From Hoylesella nanceiensis DSM 19126 = JCM 15639 (GTDB lineage Bacteria > Bacteroidota > Bacteroidia > Bacteroidales > Bacteroidaceae), in the NCBI RefSeq assembly GCF_000379965.1, contig NZ_KB904328.1, forward strand, positions 124,001 through 188,000: a stretch of 64,000 bases of DNA, in the 5' to 3' direction. Below, one piece after another: positions 9,478-18,141 of this stretch; the first letter of the stretch is position 1; each line of letters starts with the position of its first letter. The position numbers and the translations under genes were made by a program. The notes below the pieces were generated by a model that worked only from the letters and a program-made list of their open reading frames with translations, was not told the origin of the DNA and searched no databases.

Positions 9478-10299
9478 ATGTCAAGAACAAATTTTGACCA
9501 ACTATTGCAAGCAGGTAGTCATTTTGGACACCTTCGCCGCAAGTGGAATCCCGCAATGGCTCCATATATCTTCATGGAACGTAACGGAATTCATATCATC
9601 GACCTTAACAAAACAGTTGCTAAGGTAGACGAAGCAGCAGACGCTTTAAAGCAAATCGCTAAGTCAGGTAAGAAGATTTTATTCGTCGCTACTAAAAAAC
9701 AAGCTAAGGAAATCGTTGCAGAAAAGGCTTCTAGCGTTAACATGCCATACGTAGTTGAACGTTGGCCAGGTGGTATGCTTACCAACTTCCCTACTATTCG
9801 TAAGGCAGTTAAGAAGATGACTAACATCGATAAATTGATGAATGACGGTACATTCTCTAACCTTTCAAAGCGTGAATTGCTTCAAATTACACGTCAACGT
9901 GCTAAGCTTGAAAAGAACTTAGGTTCTATTTCAGACCTTACTCGTTTACCTTCTGCTCTTTTCGTAATCGATGTTATGAAAGAACATATTGCGATTAAAG
10001 AAGCTCAACGTTTAGGTATTCCTGTATTTGCAATCGTTGATACAAACTCTGATCCTCTTCTTGTAGACTATGTTATCCCTGCAAATGATGACGCAAAAGA
10101 CAGTATTGATGTAATCCTTACTGCTTGTTGCTCTGCAATTGCTGAAGGTTTAACAGAACGTAAGCTTGAAAAAGCAGACGAGAAAGCAGCAGCAGAACAA
10201 GCTGAAGTAGCTGCAGATGCTAAACCAAAGCGTGCTCGCAAGACTCGCAAAGAGGAAGCTCCTGCTACAGAACAAGCTGAAGCTAAGACAGAAGAATAA
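9478..10299 (+). CDS. rpsB: 30S ribosomal protein S2
   Basis: S2 binds late in 30S assembly near S1. The family motifs GSHFGH, RRKWNPAM, ERWPGGMLTN and VDTNSDP are all present. At 273 residues it is longer than the usual 230-250, because the C-terminus carries a charged Ala/Lys/Glu tail (about residues 225-273), a common extension in Bacteroidota. It precedes tsf, the standard rpsB-tsf pairing, with an unusually structured 146-nt gap. Confidence 0.98.
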   Translation: MSRTNFDQLLQAGSHFGHLRRKWNPAMAPYIFMERNGIHIIDLNKTVAKVDEAADALKQIAKSGKKILFVATKKQAKEIVAEKASSVNMPYVVERWPGGMLTNFPTIRKAVKKMTNIDKLMNDGTFSNLSKRELLQITRQRAKLEKNLGSISDLTRLPSALFVIDVMKEHIAIKEAQRLGIPVFAIVDTNSDPLLVDYVIPANDDAKDSIDVILTACCSAIAEGLTERKLEKADEKAAAEQAEVAADAKPKRARKTRKEEAPATEQAEAKTEE

Positions 10300-10307
10300 T
10301 TATTTTT

Positions 10308-10330
10308 GTCCATCACATCACGTGGTGGAC
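10308..10330 (+). terminator. Hairpin after rpsB (possible attenuator)
   Basis: GTCCATCAC pairs with GTGGTGGAC around a short loop immediately after the rpsB stop. The sequence after it is ATTCTTTG, only a weak U-tract, so termination may be partial and would leave tsf expressed at a different level. Confidence 0.45.
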
Positions 10331-10337
10331 ATTCTTT

Positions 10338-10401
10338 GAATTGACAAACAGCGGTTTCAATAACAATATATTCATTTCAGAAATACGGTGTTTGTCAATT
10401 C
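10338..10401 (+). repeat. 12-bp perfect inverted repeat upstream of tsf
   Basis: GAATTGACAAAC (10338-10349) and GTTTGTCAATTC (10390-10401) are exact reverse complements separated by 40 nt. It is followed by TTTTAAC and lies 44 nt before tsf. It may be a large RNA hairpin or a DNA site for a dimeric protein. Confidence 0.6.
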
Positions 10402-10445
10402 TTTTAACAGAAAACATTAACTCAATAAAATAATAAATACATACT

Positions 10446-11288
10446 ATGGGTGTAACAATTGCAGAGATTCAAAAGCTTCGTAAGCTTACAGGTGCAGGTC
10501 TTGCAGATGTAAAGAAAGCTCTTGTTGAAGCTGAAGGCGATATCGATCGTGCTATAGAACTTGTACGTGAAAGAGGTTTAGCTATTGCTGCTAAGCGTTC
10601 AGATCGTGAAACTTCAAACGGTTGTGTGCTTGTTAAAGTACAAGATAACTTCGGTGCAATCATCGCATTAAAGTGCGAAACAGACTTCGTTGCTAACGGA
10701 AAAGACTATATTCAACTAACTCAAGACATCCTAGATGCAGCGGTTTCAGCTAAAGCTAAGAGCCTTGAAGAAGTACAAGAACTTACTCTTGCTGATGGCA
10801 GAAAGATTGCTGAAGCAGTTGCAGAGCGTTCTGGTATCACTGGAGAAAAGATGGAATTAGATGGTTATAACTACCTTGAAGGAGAAAACATCTACACATA
10901 TAACCACCAAAACATCAACGTTCTTTGCACAATGGTACAAACAAACAAGCCAGCAGAAGCTCAAGGTCACGCTGTAACTATGCAAGTTGCTGCTATGAAC
11001 CCTGTTGCTCTTGATGAAGCAGGTGTACCTCAAAAGGTTAAAGACGAAGAGTTAAAGGTTGCTATTGAGAAGACTCGTGAAGAGCAAGCAGCTAAAGGTA
11101 AGAACCTTCCAGACGCAATGTTACAACAAATTGCACAAGGAAGATTGAAGAAGTTCTACAAAGAAAACTGCCTTCTTGAACAAGAATTCATTCAAGATAG
11201 CAAGCTAAGCGTTGCAGAATATCTTCACCAAACAGATAAAGATCTAACTGTAACTGCATTCCGTCGCTTTACTTTGCGTGCAGAATAA
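10446..11288 (+). CDS. tsf: Translation elongation factor Ts
   Basis: EF-Ts recycles EF-Tu by GDP release. The N-terminal UBA-like domain is clear (EIQKLRKLTGAGLADVKKAL, residues 7-26) and is followed by the dimerisation core with LKCETDFVA, the family signature, near residue 75. The 280-residue length is normal for Bacteroidota. The start ATG is set by the conserved N-terminus. It ends at a strong terminator at 11322-11378. Confidence 0.98.
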   Translation: MGVTIAEIQKLRKLTGAGLADVKKALVEAEGDIDRAIELVRERGLAIAAKRSDRETSNGCVLVKVQDNFGAIIALKCETDFVANGKDYIQLTQDILDAAVSAKAKSLEEVQELTLADGRKIAEAVAERSGITGEKMELDGYNYLEGENIYTYNHQNINVLCTMVQTNKPAEAQGHAVTMQVAAMNPVALDEAGVPQKVKDEELKVAIEKTREEQAAKGKNLPDAMLQQIAQGRLKKFYKENCLLEQEFIQDSKLSVAEYLHQTDKDLTVTAFRRFTLRAE

Positions 11289-11321
11289 GCTTACAAGAAG
11301 ATTCTAATTCAGAAAAATAAT

Positions 11322-11378
11322 GAGTGTTTAAATGGCGTCTTTCGCTTTAGAAAGATACGTTTAAACACTCTTTTTTTA
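11322..11378 (+). terminator. Intrinsic terminator of tsf
   Basis: GAGTGTTTAAA pairs with TTTAAACACTC, and an inner TCTTTC/GAAAGA stem extends the hairpin. Eight T residues follow. The position just after the tsf stop fits. Confidence 0.92.
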
Positions 11379-11478
11379 TGCCCTCTCCTTACAACGACTA
11401 TTCTTTTTCGCAGAAAGCAACACCACTCTTCGATTATATTTTATTCCTTTCTACCCCAAAGAGAGCCTCACATCCCCG

Positions 11479-11566
11479 CAAAAGCAGTCCTTTTACACCG
11501 CAATAGCATTGCATTTACCGTGCAATAACAGCCCTTTTGCATCACCAACTCAATGCTTTTACAATC
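11479..11566. repeat. 88-bp intergenic element, copy 3 (4 x 22 bp)
   Basis: Units start at 11479, 11501, 11523 and 11545. Cores include CAAAAGCAGTCCTTTTA and CAATAGCATTGCATTTA. A C/T-rich, G-poor stretch precedes it (about 11379-11478). It lies between the tsf terminator and the promoter of the next lipoprotein gene. Confidence 0.9.
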
Positions 11567-11603
11567 CACCCACACTTTCTATTGAAATAGAATAGCTTTC
11601 CTT

Positions 11604-11633
11604 TTGAAAGAAAAAACTTTTTAATTATATTTG
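11604..11633 (+). promoter_or_regulatory. Bacteroidota-type promoter of the lipoprotein pair
   Basis: TTG (11604-11606) is followed after 19 nt by TATATTTG (11626-11633). Transcription would start near 11640, about 30 nt upstream of the first lipoprotein gene. Confidence 0.7.
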
Positions 11634-11670
11634 TAGAAGAACTTTACTTAACTAACAAACACCTCACAAT

Positions 11671-12276
11671 ATGACACTAAAAACACCTAAAAACAATTGT
11701 TTCAAAACGAAATTAATTCTATCAGTCCTTGCATTTACCACCCTTATAAGCTCTTGTGCTATTGGAGGATTAACCTCCGACTACAACAAACTCACTGCAA
11801 AAGAGAAGCAACGAGTGGTGAAAAGCTTTGGAGATATAGACCAATTGAAAGCCGACAACACCATCTATCTTGTAGAAGTTCAGCAGGTTAAAGACTATTG
11901 CAATAAACACCAACAGGTTGTTATATACGATTATACCCCCAATTGCGGTAGCAGCGCATGCATGCAAGTAAACGATTTTGTGGATATGTGCAAAGCAAAT
12001 GGCACCAATCCGTTAGTTCTTGGCAATAGTTTTTGGGGACTTGCCGACACAAGAAAACTTGGAATTCCATTGCTCATGATAGACCCTCAGCCCTTAGGTA
12101 CAAAGTGGAGATCACGATACATCCGTCTTTTCTTTAATGAATTGATAGATAGTAATTCGCCAAATCCTCCCCAAGGACTTTATTTCTCGTTTCAAAACGG
12201 CAAATATATCGGCAACTTTAGTTCGTGCAAAGAAGCCCTCGAAGCTCTTAACATCAAAGATGTAAAAACATTGTAG
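11671..12276 (+). CDS. Lipoprotein with thioredoxin-fold-like domain, paralogue 1
   Basis: A signal peptide with lipobox ISSC (C29) predicts a lipoprotein. I do not recognise a named family. The pattern VVIYDYTPNCGSSAC (C92 and C97, four residues apart) followed later by KLGIPLLMI resembles the active-site strand and cis-proline loop of a thioredoxin fold, but the spacing is CX4C and not the catalytic CXXC. The next gene encodes a paralogue that shares IYL-QQVKDYC, NDFVDMCKANG, RKLG-P and the C-terminal NG-YIGNFS motif. A clear promoter lies just upstream. The product is probably envelope-anchored; any redox role is inference. Confidence 0.75.
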   Translation: MTLKTPKNNCFKTKLILSVLAFTTLISSCAIGGLTSDYNKLTAKEKQRVVKSFGDIDQLKADNTIYLVEVQQVKDYCNKHQQVVIYDYTPNCGSSACMQVNDFVDMCKANGTNPLVLGNSFWGLADTRKLGIPLLMIDPQPLGTKWRSRYIRLFFNELIDSNSPNPPQGLYFSFQNGKYIGNFSSCKEALEALNIKDVKTL

Positions 12277-12372
12277 AAGCAATAATTGTTATTGTTCCGC
12301 ATAAAAAGAAACAATAAACGCATCAAAGATGAAAGTAAACACATTGTTTTCACCTATAAAAGACATCTAAAA

Positions 12373-12957
12373 ATGAAAAGAAATCAAACTCAAAGCAGTC
12401 GTTTTGCTATCCTACATATTTTTATTGCACTTGGTTTTATCGCCATTTTAAGTTCTTGTTACGTTCAAAATATAACAGATGATTATAAATTTTTACGACA
12501 AGAAGCACGGGAAAGGGTTACCCTAACCACCGGTTCTATCGACGAATTAAAAGACGACAGGGCAATATATCTCATCAATGCACAGCAAGTGAAAGACTAT
12601 TGCAAGCAACATTCAAATGTGATTATCTATAACTTCTCTCCATCTTATATAATGAATAAAAATCTAAATGCAAATGATTTTGTAGATATGTGCAAAGCAA
12701 ATGGAGTGAATGCATTGCCTATTGCCAACTCGTATTTAGGCCTCGACAAGGTGAGAAAATTAGGAGTTCCAGTTCTGATGATTCGTCATCAACCTTATAA
12801 AACAAACAAATGGCGAAGCTACACCAAGCTGTTTTATAAAGACGTAACCAACTCTAACAAGAGAATAAACAATTCTAAAAGATTCTTTTCCTTTAAAAAT
12901 GGAGTTTATATAGGAAACTTCTCCACCTACGAAGAAGCACTCAAAAGCTTACAATAA
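12373..12957 (+). CDS. Lipoprotein with thioredoxin-fold-like domain, paralogue 2
   Basis: This is a tandem duplicate of the preceding gene, 96 nt downstream. I place the start at the ATG at 12373 (MKRNQTQ), which puts a normal signal peptide in front of lipobox LSSC (C29); an in-frame ATG 29 codons upstream would give an atypically long hydrophilic extension. The shared blocks are conserved, but the CX4C segment of paralogue 1 is replaced by SPSYIMNKNL, so both cysteines are gone while the earlier KDYC cysteine remains. It may have lost a redox function or both may be binding proteins. It ends at a strong terminator. Confidence 0.72.
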   Translation: MKRNQTQSSRFAILHIFIALGFIAILSSCYVQNITDDYKFLRQEARERVTLTTGSIDELKDDRAIYLINAQQVKDYCKQHSNVIIYNFSPSYIMNKNLNANDFVDMCKANGVNALPIANSYLGLDKVRKLGVPVLMIRHQPYKTNKWRSYTKLFYKDVTNSNKRINNSKRFFSFKNGVYIGNFSTYEEALKSLQ

Positions 12958-13018
12958 CAACAAACGGCTCGCTCGAAATGCAGAATTTGCAATGACGAAC
13001 GAGCCGTTTGTTCTTTTA
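12958..13018 (+). terminator. Intrinsic terminator of the lipoprotein pair
   Basis: ACAAACGGCTCG pairs with CGAGCCGTTTGT across a loop of about 28 nt, followed by TTCTTTT. It begins at the stop codon of paralogue 2. Confidence 0.85.
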
Positions 13019-13029
13019 GTTCGATAGGT

Positions 13030-13222
13030 ATATAAAAAGAAAAACACCACAGCTCTCAGCGAGCTACGGCGTGTTTCTATGTTTAACATCTTAATTTCTA
13101 TTTGGTATTGAATGTCTCACGACGTCCAAGTTCCTGTTAAACAATCATGTTTTTTACCTTAAACTAATAACTAAAAACATAAATCTATTACTACTAACCT
13201 AAACAATCTATTAACCTTTTGA
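13030..13222 (-). ncRNA. Independent small RNA gene, copy A (Bacteroidales-1-like)
   Basis: On the minus strand a consensus promoter (13228-13258) drives a transcript of about 190 nt that ends in a hairpin (13042-13076) plus T-run. From about 13225 to 13128 it matches, almost base for base, a second copy at about 63700-63798 on the plus strand, including GGTTAGTAGTAATAG and TTTTTAGTTATTAGTT. TGTTTAACA in the middle can pair with TGTTAAACA near the 3' end in both copies. No ORF is conserved. The form (promoter, RNA, terminator) fits the described Bacteroidales-1 RNA family, recalled and not checked. Confidence 0.75.
13042..13076 (-). terminator. Terminator of small RNA copy A
   Basis: On the minus strand AAACACGCCGTAGCTC folds onto GAGCTGTGGTGTTT with a short loop, followed by TTCTTTTT. 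The sequence differs from the terminator of copy B but the fold is the same. Confidence 0.85.
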
Positions 13223-13227
13223 CAATG

Positions 13228-13258
13228 CAAAGGTAGTAAGAGATGTTCATTCGTGCAA
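13228..13258 (-). promoter_or_regulatory. Promoter of small RNA copy A
   Basis: On the minus strand TTG (13258-13256), 20 nt, then TACCTTTG (13235-13228). This is a full match to the Bacteroidota consensus with the same spacing as copy B. Confidence 0.85.
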
Positions 13259-13440
13259 GAGTTTTCATGAAAAATATTTATAAAAGTGCGTTTATTTGAC
13301 TATAATCAAGCGATTGTTTCCGTACACAAACTTACGAAATGCAATTTATTTAACAGAAAACCCTTTAAAATATAGCTTTTAATCACTTCTCAAGTAAATC
13401 TCATCTAAATTACCCCTTCTATTGTTTTAAATAAAAAGAA

Positions 13441-13482
13441 AAGCCACCTAAAACTGCAACTTTTTGCATTTTAGGTGGCTTT
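13441..13482. terminator. Intrinsic terminator, mainly of the pyridoxamine kinase gene
   Basis: AAGCCACCTAAAA pairs perfectly with TTTTAGGTGGCTT around a TGCA/TGCA inner stem. It has T-rich tails on both strands, so it can act in either direction. It lies 27 nt past the kinase stop codon on the minus strand. Confidence 0.9.
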
Positions 13483-13508
13483 TTATTGCTTTTTGATAGC
13501 GAACAGAC

Positions 13509-14330
13509 CTATAACACGTCTGCCAAATGGCGTTCGATGTCTATTCCTCTCTTCTTATCTTCGTTGTGTTGACTCAGCTTAATCAATCGTTCTACAACGT
13601 TCATCGCCTTTTGGGTAGAATCAATTAAAGAGCGTTGTTTCATCACTTCGCCCATAAGAATGGCAGAAAAGATGTCGCCAGTGCCTGGAAAACGCACAGG
13701 AATTTCATCGTATGGTAAGAAAAAGAAATCTTTATTGCCTCTTTCTTCACTGCAACCCACCACGCACATGGCGCCATTCACCTTCACACTTGTGATGAGT
13801 GCAGCCGCAGCACCTTGTTCTTTTAGTTTCAAAAGCAAGTCTTTCGCCTCGTCTTCACTAATTCCTTCGCTCTTAAAAGGCGTGTCGGTTAAGAAACAAG
13901 CCTCTGTATAATTAGGATAACACACATCTGCCACGGCAATAAGATGCTTCATCATCTCAACTGTTTCGTGCGAAATGCCGTTATACAAGCTACCATTATC
14001 GCCCATAATGGGGTCTACAAAGATCTTGGTTTTCTTCTTTTTCTCGCTCAAACAATAGTCCGCCACAAGCTTCGCCTGCTGTTCTGAGATAATAAAACCT
14101 GTGGCAATGGCATTAAACCCGAATCCCAATTGCTGCCAAATGGGAATGACTTGTTGCATATAGTCGGTGGTTTCGAGAATACTAAACTTACCATAATCGA
14201 GCGTGTTAGACACCAATGCGGTTGGAAGATTGCACACCGAGTGCCCCATATACGACAAAATGGGGAGCATTGCAGCCGTTGCCACCTTGCCCACTCCAGG
14301 CATATCGTTGATTAAAAGTATATTGCTCAT
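13509..14330 (-). CDS. Pyridoxal/pyridoxamine kinase (PfkB/ribokinase-like)
   Basis: The protein likely phosphorylates pyridoxal or pyridoxamine in vitamin B6 salvage. The N-terminal LLINDMPGVGKVATAAMLPIL and the PTALVSNT segment match the pyridoxal kinase group of the ribokinase superfamily. DPIMGDNG at about 106-113 is a conserved Mg/ATP region, and PGTGDIFSA at 215-223 holds the catalytic-base aspartate D219. The 273-residue length fits. It is monocistronic with its own terminator. Substrate preference between pyridoxal and pyridoxamine cannot be read from the sequence. Confidence 0.9.
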   Translation of the reverse strand: MSNILLINDMPGVGKVATAAMLPILSYMGHSVCNLPTALVSNTLDYGKFSILETTDYMQQVIPIWQQLGFGFNAIATGFIISEQQAKLVADYCLSEKKKKTKIFVDPIMGDNGSLYNGISHETVEMMKHLIAVADVCYPNYTEACFLTDTPFKSEGISEDEAKDLLLKLKEQGAAAALITSVKVNGAMCVVGCSEERGNKDFFFLPYDEIPVRFPGTGDIFSAILMGEVMKQRSLIDSTQKAMNVVERLIKLSQHNEDKKRGIDIERHLADVL

Positions 14331-14370
14331 ATTCTTATCTCTTTTTATTGAATTTCTATTCTGTTGCTTT

Positions 14371-14387
14371 TATATATAATAAGGTGT
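14371..14387. repeat. Dispersed AT motif TATATATAATAAGGTGT, copy 2
   Basis: This is identical over 17 nt to 3533-3549. It lies between the TGS-kinase stop (14433) and the pyridoxamine kinase start (14330), both on the minus strand. Confidence 0.5.
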
Positions 14388-14432
14388 GATATTGGTTGGC
14401 TAAGGACCATATTCTACCACCCATTTTGCCTA

Positions 14433-16103
14433 TTAATACAAGAAAGAACTACCGCCAAGGAACTCTCTTAACAAACTTGTTGGAGGAATTTCATTATCGT
14501 GTATGGGCGTTACATACTTCAAAAAGCCCAACAAACGCAAGGCTTCTGAGTAGGCACTGCAGTTTTGTGGCACTCTTTCTAACAAGGGTTCGGCCTGCGA
14601 ACGAATAACGGCAAATTCGAACAACATAGCTGTATTAAACATCACATCAGCCTCTTCTTGATAAGGGAAAATCCATCTTTCTTCGCCATCTCTCACCGAT
14701 TGCCATCTATCTATGGTGTTTTCTGCCGACGCATTGCGGTATTTATAATCACGAATGATGCGTCGTAAGAGTCGATTATCAGTAGTGGGGATATAGTTAT
14801 GGTCGTCGAGTAGAATGGTGGTGAGGGCAGAAATATACACTTTAAAGAGCGAATCGCCAGGCAGTTGAGCCGTAAGGGCGGGATTAAGGGCGTGAATTCC
14901 CTCAATCAACAGCACGTTATCGGGTTTTAATTGCACAAAATCACCCGTTTCTTTCTCGCTCTTTCCCGTCATAAAATTATATCTTGGCAATTCCACTCGC
15001 TCACCATTCAACAACATTTTCAATTGTTTGTTCAACAAGTCGATATCAATTGCGTGCAAATGCTCGTAATCATAGTCGCCATTGAGTTGCTTTGGGGTTT
15101 TATCTCTATCTACAAAATAATTGTCGAGCGATAGTTGTACGGGGTGAATACCGTTTGTTAGCAACTGAATAGACAAGCGTTTGCAGAACGTTGTCTTGCC
15201 CGATGACGACGGACCAGAGATTAAAACCACCTTGATATTTTTGCGCTGAGCAATATCATCGGCAATTTTTGCAATGCGTTTTTCTTGCAATGCCTCTGAA
15301 ACTCGAATCAAATCCGACCCTTGTCCCTCTTCAACTTTCTCGTTAAAGTCGCCCACTGTGCGCACTCCTAACAAGCCTTGCCAGCGGTGATGCTCTCTAA
15401 ACATCTCGAACATCTTATCTTGTTGAACCATAGACCCTAACACCTCGGGATTAGAAGATGAGGGAACACGAAGCAAAAGTCCATTTTCATAAAACTCTAA
15501 TCCAAAGAGATAGAGTTGCGAAGTGTTGGTTAAAAGCGATCCATAGTAGTAATCTACATAGTCGTCGATGGCATAATACACGCTATAAAGCATACCTGTG
15601 CTTTGCAATAGCTTCACCTTTGCCTCGTCGCCTTTCTCTTTAAACAAGGCAATAACATCGTCGGTGGGTTGCTCAAAACGTCTTATGGGCATCTTGCTAT
15701 CGATAATTTCTTGCATTCGTTGCTTTATTTTCGCTGCATCTTCAGCCAAAATAGGTCTACCCAGTTGCACATTACAATAATAACCGTTGCTAACAGGGAA
15801 CTCGATAACTACCAAACTGCTTTTGAAAAGGTCGTGAACAGCCTTGCAAAGAACGAAGAACAAGGTGCGAGTGTAGGTGCGCATTCCCGAAGGTGATGTG
15901 ATATCGAGAAACTCTACTTCTTTATTTCGATACACTCTATAATGCATTCCCTCTACTTTGTTATTCACCTTGGCAGATAAAGGGCCGTGAACCATTTTCA
16001 AATTTAATTTGGGAAAAATGTCAAAAAGAGTGCTTCCCATTTCAACATTCTCATTTTTTTTATTATTTTTGCAACGTATTTGTATCAATTCTGATATGGA
16101 CAT
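14433..16103 (-). CDS. TGS/ThrRS-like domain fused to uridine-kinase-like P-loop domain
   Basis: I choose the ATG at 16103 (MSISELIQIRC, 556 aa); the open frame continues 49 codons upstream but would overlap the divergent promoter region. Residues 1 to about 60 resemble a TGS domain and about 60-260 the ThrRS second additional domain. The C-terminal half is a P-loop kinase with GPSSSGKTT at 297-305 and SLDNYF, typical of uridine kinase/phosphoribulokinase. Such proteins are usually annotated as nucleoside kinases. Fusion to tRNA-synthetase-like domains is known in Bacteroidota and some Firmicutes, but the natural substrate is not settled. The divergent neighbour is a Na/Pi cotransporter. Confidence 0.85.
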   Translation of the reverse strand: MSISELIQIRCKNNKKNENVEMGSTLFDIFPKLNLKMVHGPLSAKVNNKVEGMHYRVYRNKEVEFLDITSPSGMRTYTRTLFFVLCKAVHDLFKSSLVVIEFPVSNGYYCNVQLGRPILAEDAAKIKQRMQEIIDSKMPIRRFEQPTDDVIALFKEKGDEAKVKLLQSTGMLYSVYYAIDDYVDYYYGSLLTNTSQLYLFGLEFYENGLLLRVPSSSNPEVLGSMVQQDKMFEMFREHHRWQGLLGVRTVGDFNEKVEEGQGSDLIRVSEALQEKRIAKIADDIAQRKNIKVVLISGPSSSGKTTFCKRLSIQLLTNGIHPVQLSLDNYFVDRDKTPKQLNGDYDYEHLHAIDIDLLNKQLKMLLNGERVELPRYNFMTGKSEKETGDFVQLKPDNVLLIEGIHALNPALTAQLPGDSLFKVYISALTTILLDDHNYIPTTDNRLLRRIIRDYKYRNASAENTIDRWQSVRDGEERWIFPYQEEADVMFNTAMLFEFAVIRSQAEPLLERVPQNCSAYSEALRLLGFLKYVTPIHDNEIPPTSLLREFLGGSSFLY

Positions 16104-16195
16104 AATTTTACACGATTTAGGAATTAAAACATATAACATTCTAAATAAAAGAGTAATAGAGTTATTACTCTTCTTGCTTAGCACATCTCTAAGCA

Positions 16196-16203
16196 CAAAG
16201 TTA
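16196..16203 (-). promoter_or_regulatory. Probable -7 element of the TGS-kinase gene
   Basis: The minus strand reads TAACTTTG, 92 nt upstream of the chosen start. The -33 TTG candidates are not at ideal spacing. This supports the shorter start at 16103. Confidence 0.4.
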
Positions 16204-16251
16204 GCAAAAATAGGGTAACAAATACGCAAAATAGACAACAAAAACAACACT

Positions 16252-17937
16252 ATGTCAATATTAATTATTTTAAAGTTAGTAGGAGCATTAGCGCTACTTA
16301 TCTACGGAATGAAGGTTATGAGTGAGGCACTTCAAAAGATGGCAGGTTCTCAACTACGCCACATTTTAGGTGCAATGACCACCAACCGCATCACAGGTAT
16401 GCTTACTGGTACATTCATTACCACTGCCGTTCAGTCGTCAACAGCTACAACTGTAATGACCGTTTCGTTCGTAAATGCAGGTCTTCTCACCCTTGCTCAA
16501 GCCATTTCTGTAATTATGGGTGCCAATATTGGTACAACATTCACGGCTTGGATCATGAGTGCTGGTTTCTCATTTAATATGACTTCGGTTGTATGGCCTG
16601 TGTTTTTAGTCGCAATCATACTTATTTATACAAAACGTTATAGGTATGTTGGCGACTTTCTTTTTGGTGTTTCGTTCATGTTCTTCTCACTCGGAATACT
16701 TAGTATGACTGGTAAAGAGATGGATTTGGCACACAATGAGGCTTTGATTAAGTTCTTTGCTTCGTTCAATCCAGATAGCTATCTCACTATAATCATATTC
16801 GTATTAATTGGTACCATCCTCACTTGCATCGTGCAATCATCGGCTGCTTTGATGGCTATCACCATGGTTCTATGTACAGGAGGAGTGCTTCCTATCTACT
16901 TAGGTATTGCTCTTGTGATGGGAGAGAACATCGGAACAACCCTAACTGCAAACCTTGCTGCCCTAACAGCTAACACACAAGCACGCAGAGCAGCCTTTGC
17001 TCACTTGTTCTTTAACTGCTTTGGCGTGTTCTGGGTTATGTGCGTATTCTATTGGTTTGTTGATATGGCCTGCTCATTAGTGGGTATTAACCCTTCAAGC
17101 GGCAACCTCGATCCTGTTCGTTTGTCGTTTGCTTTGGCTGCATTCCACACAATGTTTAACGTAACCAACACCTTCATTCTTATTTGGTTCATTCCACAAA
17201 TCGAGCGTTTAGCGTGTATGATCATCAAACCAAAGAAGAACGACGAGGAAGAAGAGTTCCGTTTGCGTTTCATTCAAGCTGGTATTATGGCAACACCAGA
17301 GCTTTCTTTGTTCGAAGCTCAAAAGGAAATCACCTCTTTTGCAGAGCGCATTCAACGTATGTTCGGTATGGTTCGTGACCTACTTCACGAGAAAGACATC
17401 ACTAATTTCAATAAACTTTACTCAAGAATTGAGAAATATGAGGACATTTCGGACAATATGGAGATCGAAATTGCGAAGTATTTGAACGGGGTGAGCGATG
17501 CTCATTTGAGTGATGAAACAAAGGCTAAGGTTAGAAGTATGATGCGTCAGATTACCGAAATCGAAAGTATTGGCGACAGCTGTTATAACATTGCACGCAC
17601 CATTCACCGCAAGTCGGAGCAAAATGAAGACTTCACTGAAGAACAATATCAACACATTCATCAGATGTTTGAATTGACAGATGACAGCTTAACACAAATG
17701 AATCTCCTCTTTAATGGTCATAAAGACCGCATGGATGCTCATCTTTCATTCAACATCGAAAATGAGATTAACAACTATAGAAACCAACTTCGCAACCAAA
17801 ACATCAGCGATATCAACGAGCATAAGTACACTTATGAAATGGGTACGCTATACATGGACATCATCACAGAATGTGAAAAGCTTGGCGACTATGTTATAAA
17901 TGTGGTAGAAGCACGTTTAGGCTTGCGTCAAAGATAA
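16252..17937 (+). CDS. Na+/phosphate cotransporter family protein (NptA/YjbB-like)
   Basis: This 561-residue inner-membrane protein belongs to the Na/Pi cotransporter family. The first 340 residues are hydrophobic with about eight or nine membrane segments and contain the duplicated QSS signature: TAVQSSTA around Q61 and CIVQSSAAL around 194-200. The remainder is a cytoplasmic PhoU-like helical domain (about 350-555). The family moves phosphate, and some members may act as Na-driven phosphate exporters; the direction is not clear here. A terminator follows at 17971-18012. It is transcribed divergently from the TGS-kinase gene. Confidence 0.93.
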   Translation: MSILIILKLVGALALLIYGMKVMSEALQKMAGSQLRHILGAMTTNRITGMLTGTFITTAVQSSTATTVMTVSFVNAGLLTLAQAISVIMGANIGTTFTAWIMSAGFSFNMTSVVWPVFLVAIILIYTKRYRYVGDFLFGVSFMFFSLGILSMTGKEMDLAHNEALIKFFASFNPDSYLTIIIFVLIGTILTCIVQSSAALMAITMVLCTGGVLPIYLGIALVMGENIGTTLTANLAALTANTQARRAAFAHLFFNCFGVFWVMCVFYWFVDMACSLVGINPSSGNLDPVRLSFALAAFHTMFNVTNTFILIWFIPQIERLACMIIKPKKNDEEEEFRLRFIQAGIMATPELSLFEAQKEITSFAERIQRMFGMVRDLLHEKDITNFNKLYSRIEKYEDISDNMEIEIAKYLNGVSDAHLSDETKAKVRSMMRQITEIESIGDSCYNIARTIHRKSEQNEDFTEEQYQHIHQMFELTDDSLTQMNLLFNGHKDRMDAHLSFNIENEINNYRNQLRNQNISDINEHKYTYEMGTLYMDIITECEKLGDYVINVVEARLGLRQR

Positions 17938-17970
17938 GATAATTCGAAATTGAAAAGAAATAACATCAAG

Positions 17971-18012
17971 GAGATTGCTCAACACAATGGGCAATCTCTT
18001 TCTTTTTTATTG
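17971..18012 (+). terminator. Intrinsic terminator of the Na/Pi cotransporter gene
   Basis: GAGATTGC (17971-17978) pairs with GCAATCTC (17991-17998), followed by TTTCTTTTTTATT. Confidence 0.88.
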
Positions 18013-18091
18013 CCTGCCAATGGCCTATCATTTCGAATGAATAAAAGATTACAAAAATAGCATATATAGCTATAAATAACGGGGTAAGCTG

Positions 18092-18122
18092 TTGCATAAT
18101 CCATAAAAAATAGCTACATTTG
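18092..18122 (+). promoter_or_regulatory. Bacteroidota-type promoter of the C26-M19 gene
   Basis: TTG (18092-18094), 20 nt, TACATTTG (18115-18122): a full consensus match. The start would be near 18129, which leaves a leader of about 150 nt. Confidence 0.75.
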
Positions 18123-18141
18123 CTTTGCAAAACAACAATAA

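Noticed and set aside
14433-16250. Longer 605-residue start for the TGS-kinase
   Set aside because: The extra 49 codons cover the probable promoter element at 16196-16203 and would begin 1 nt from the divergent gene.
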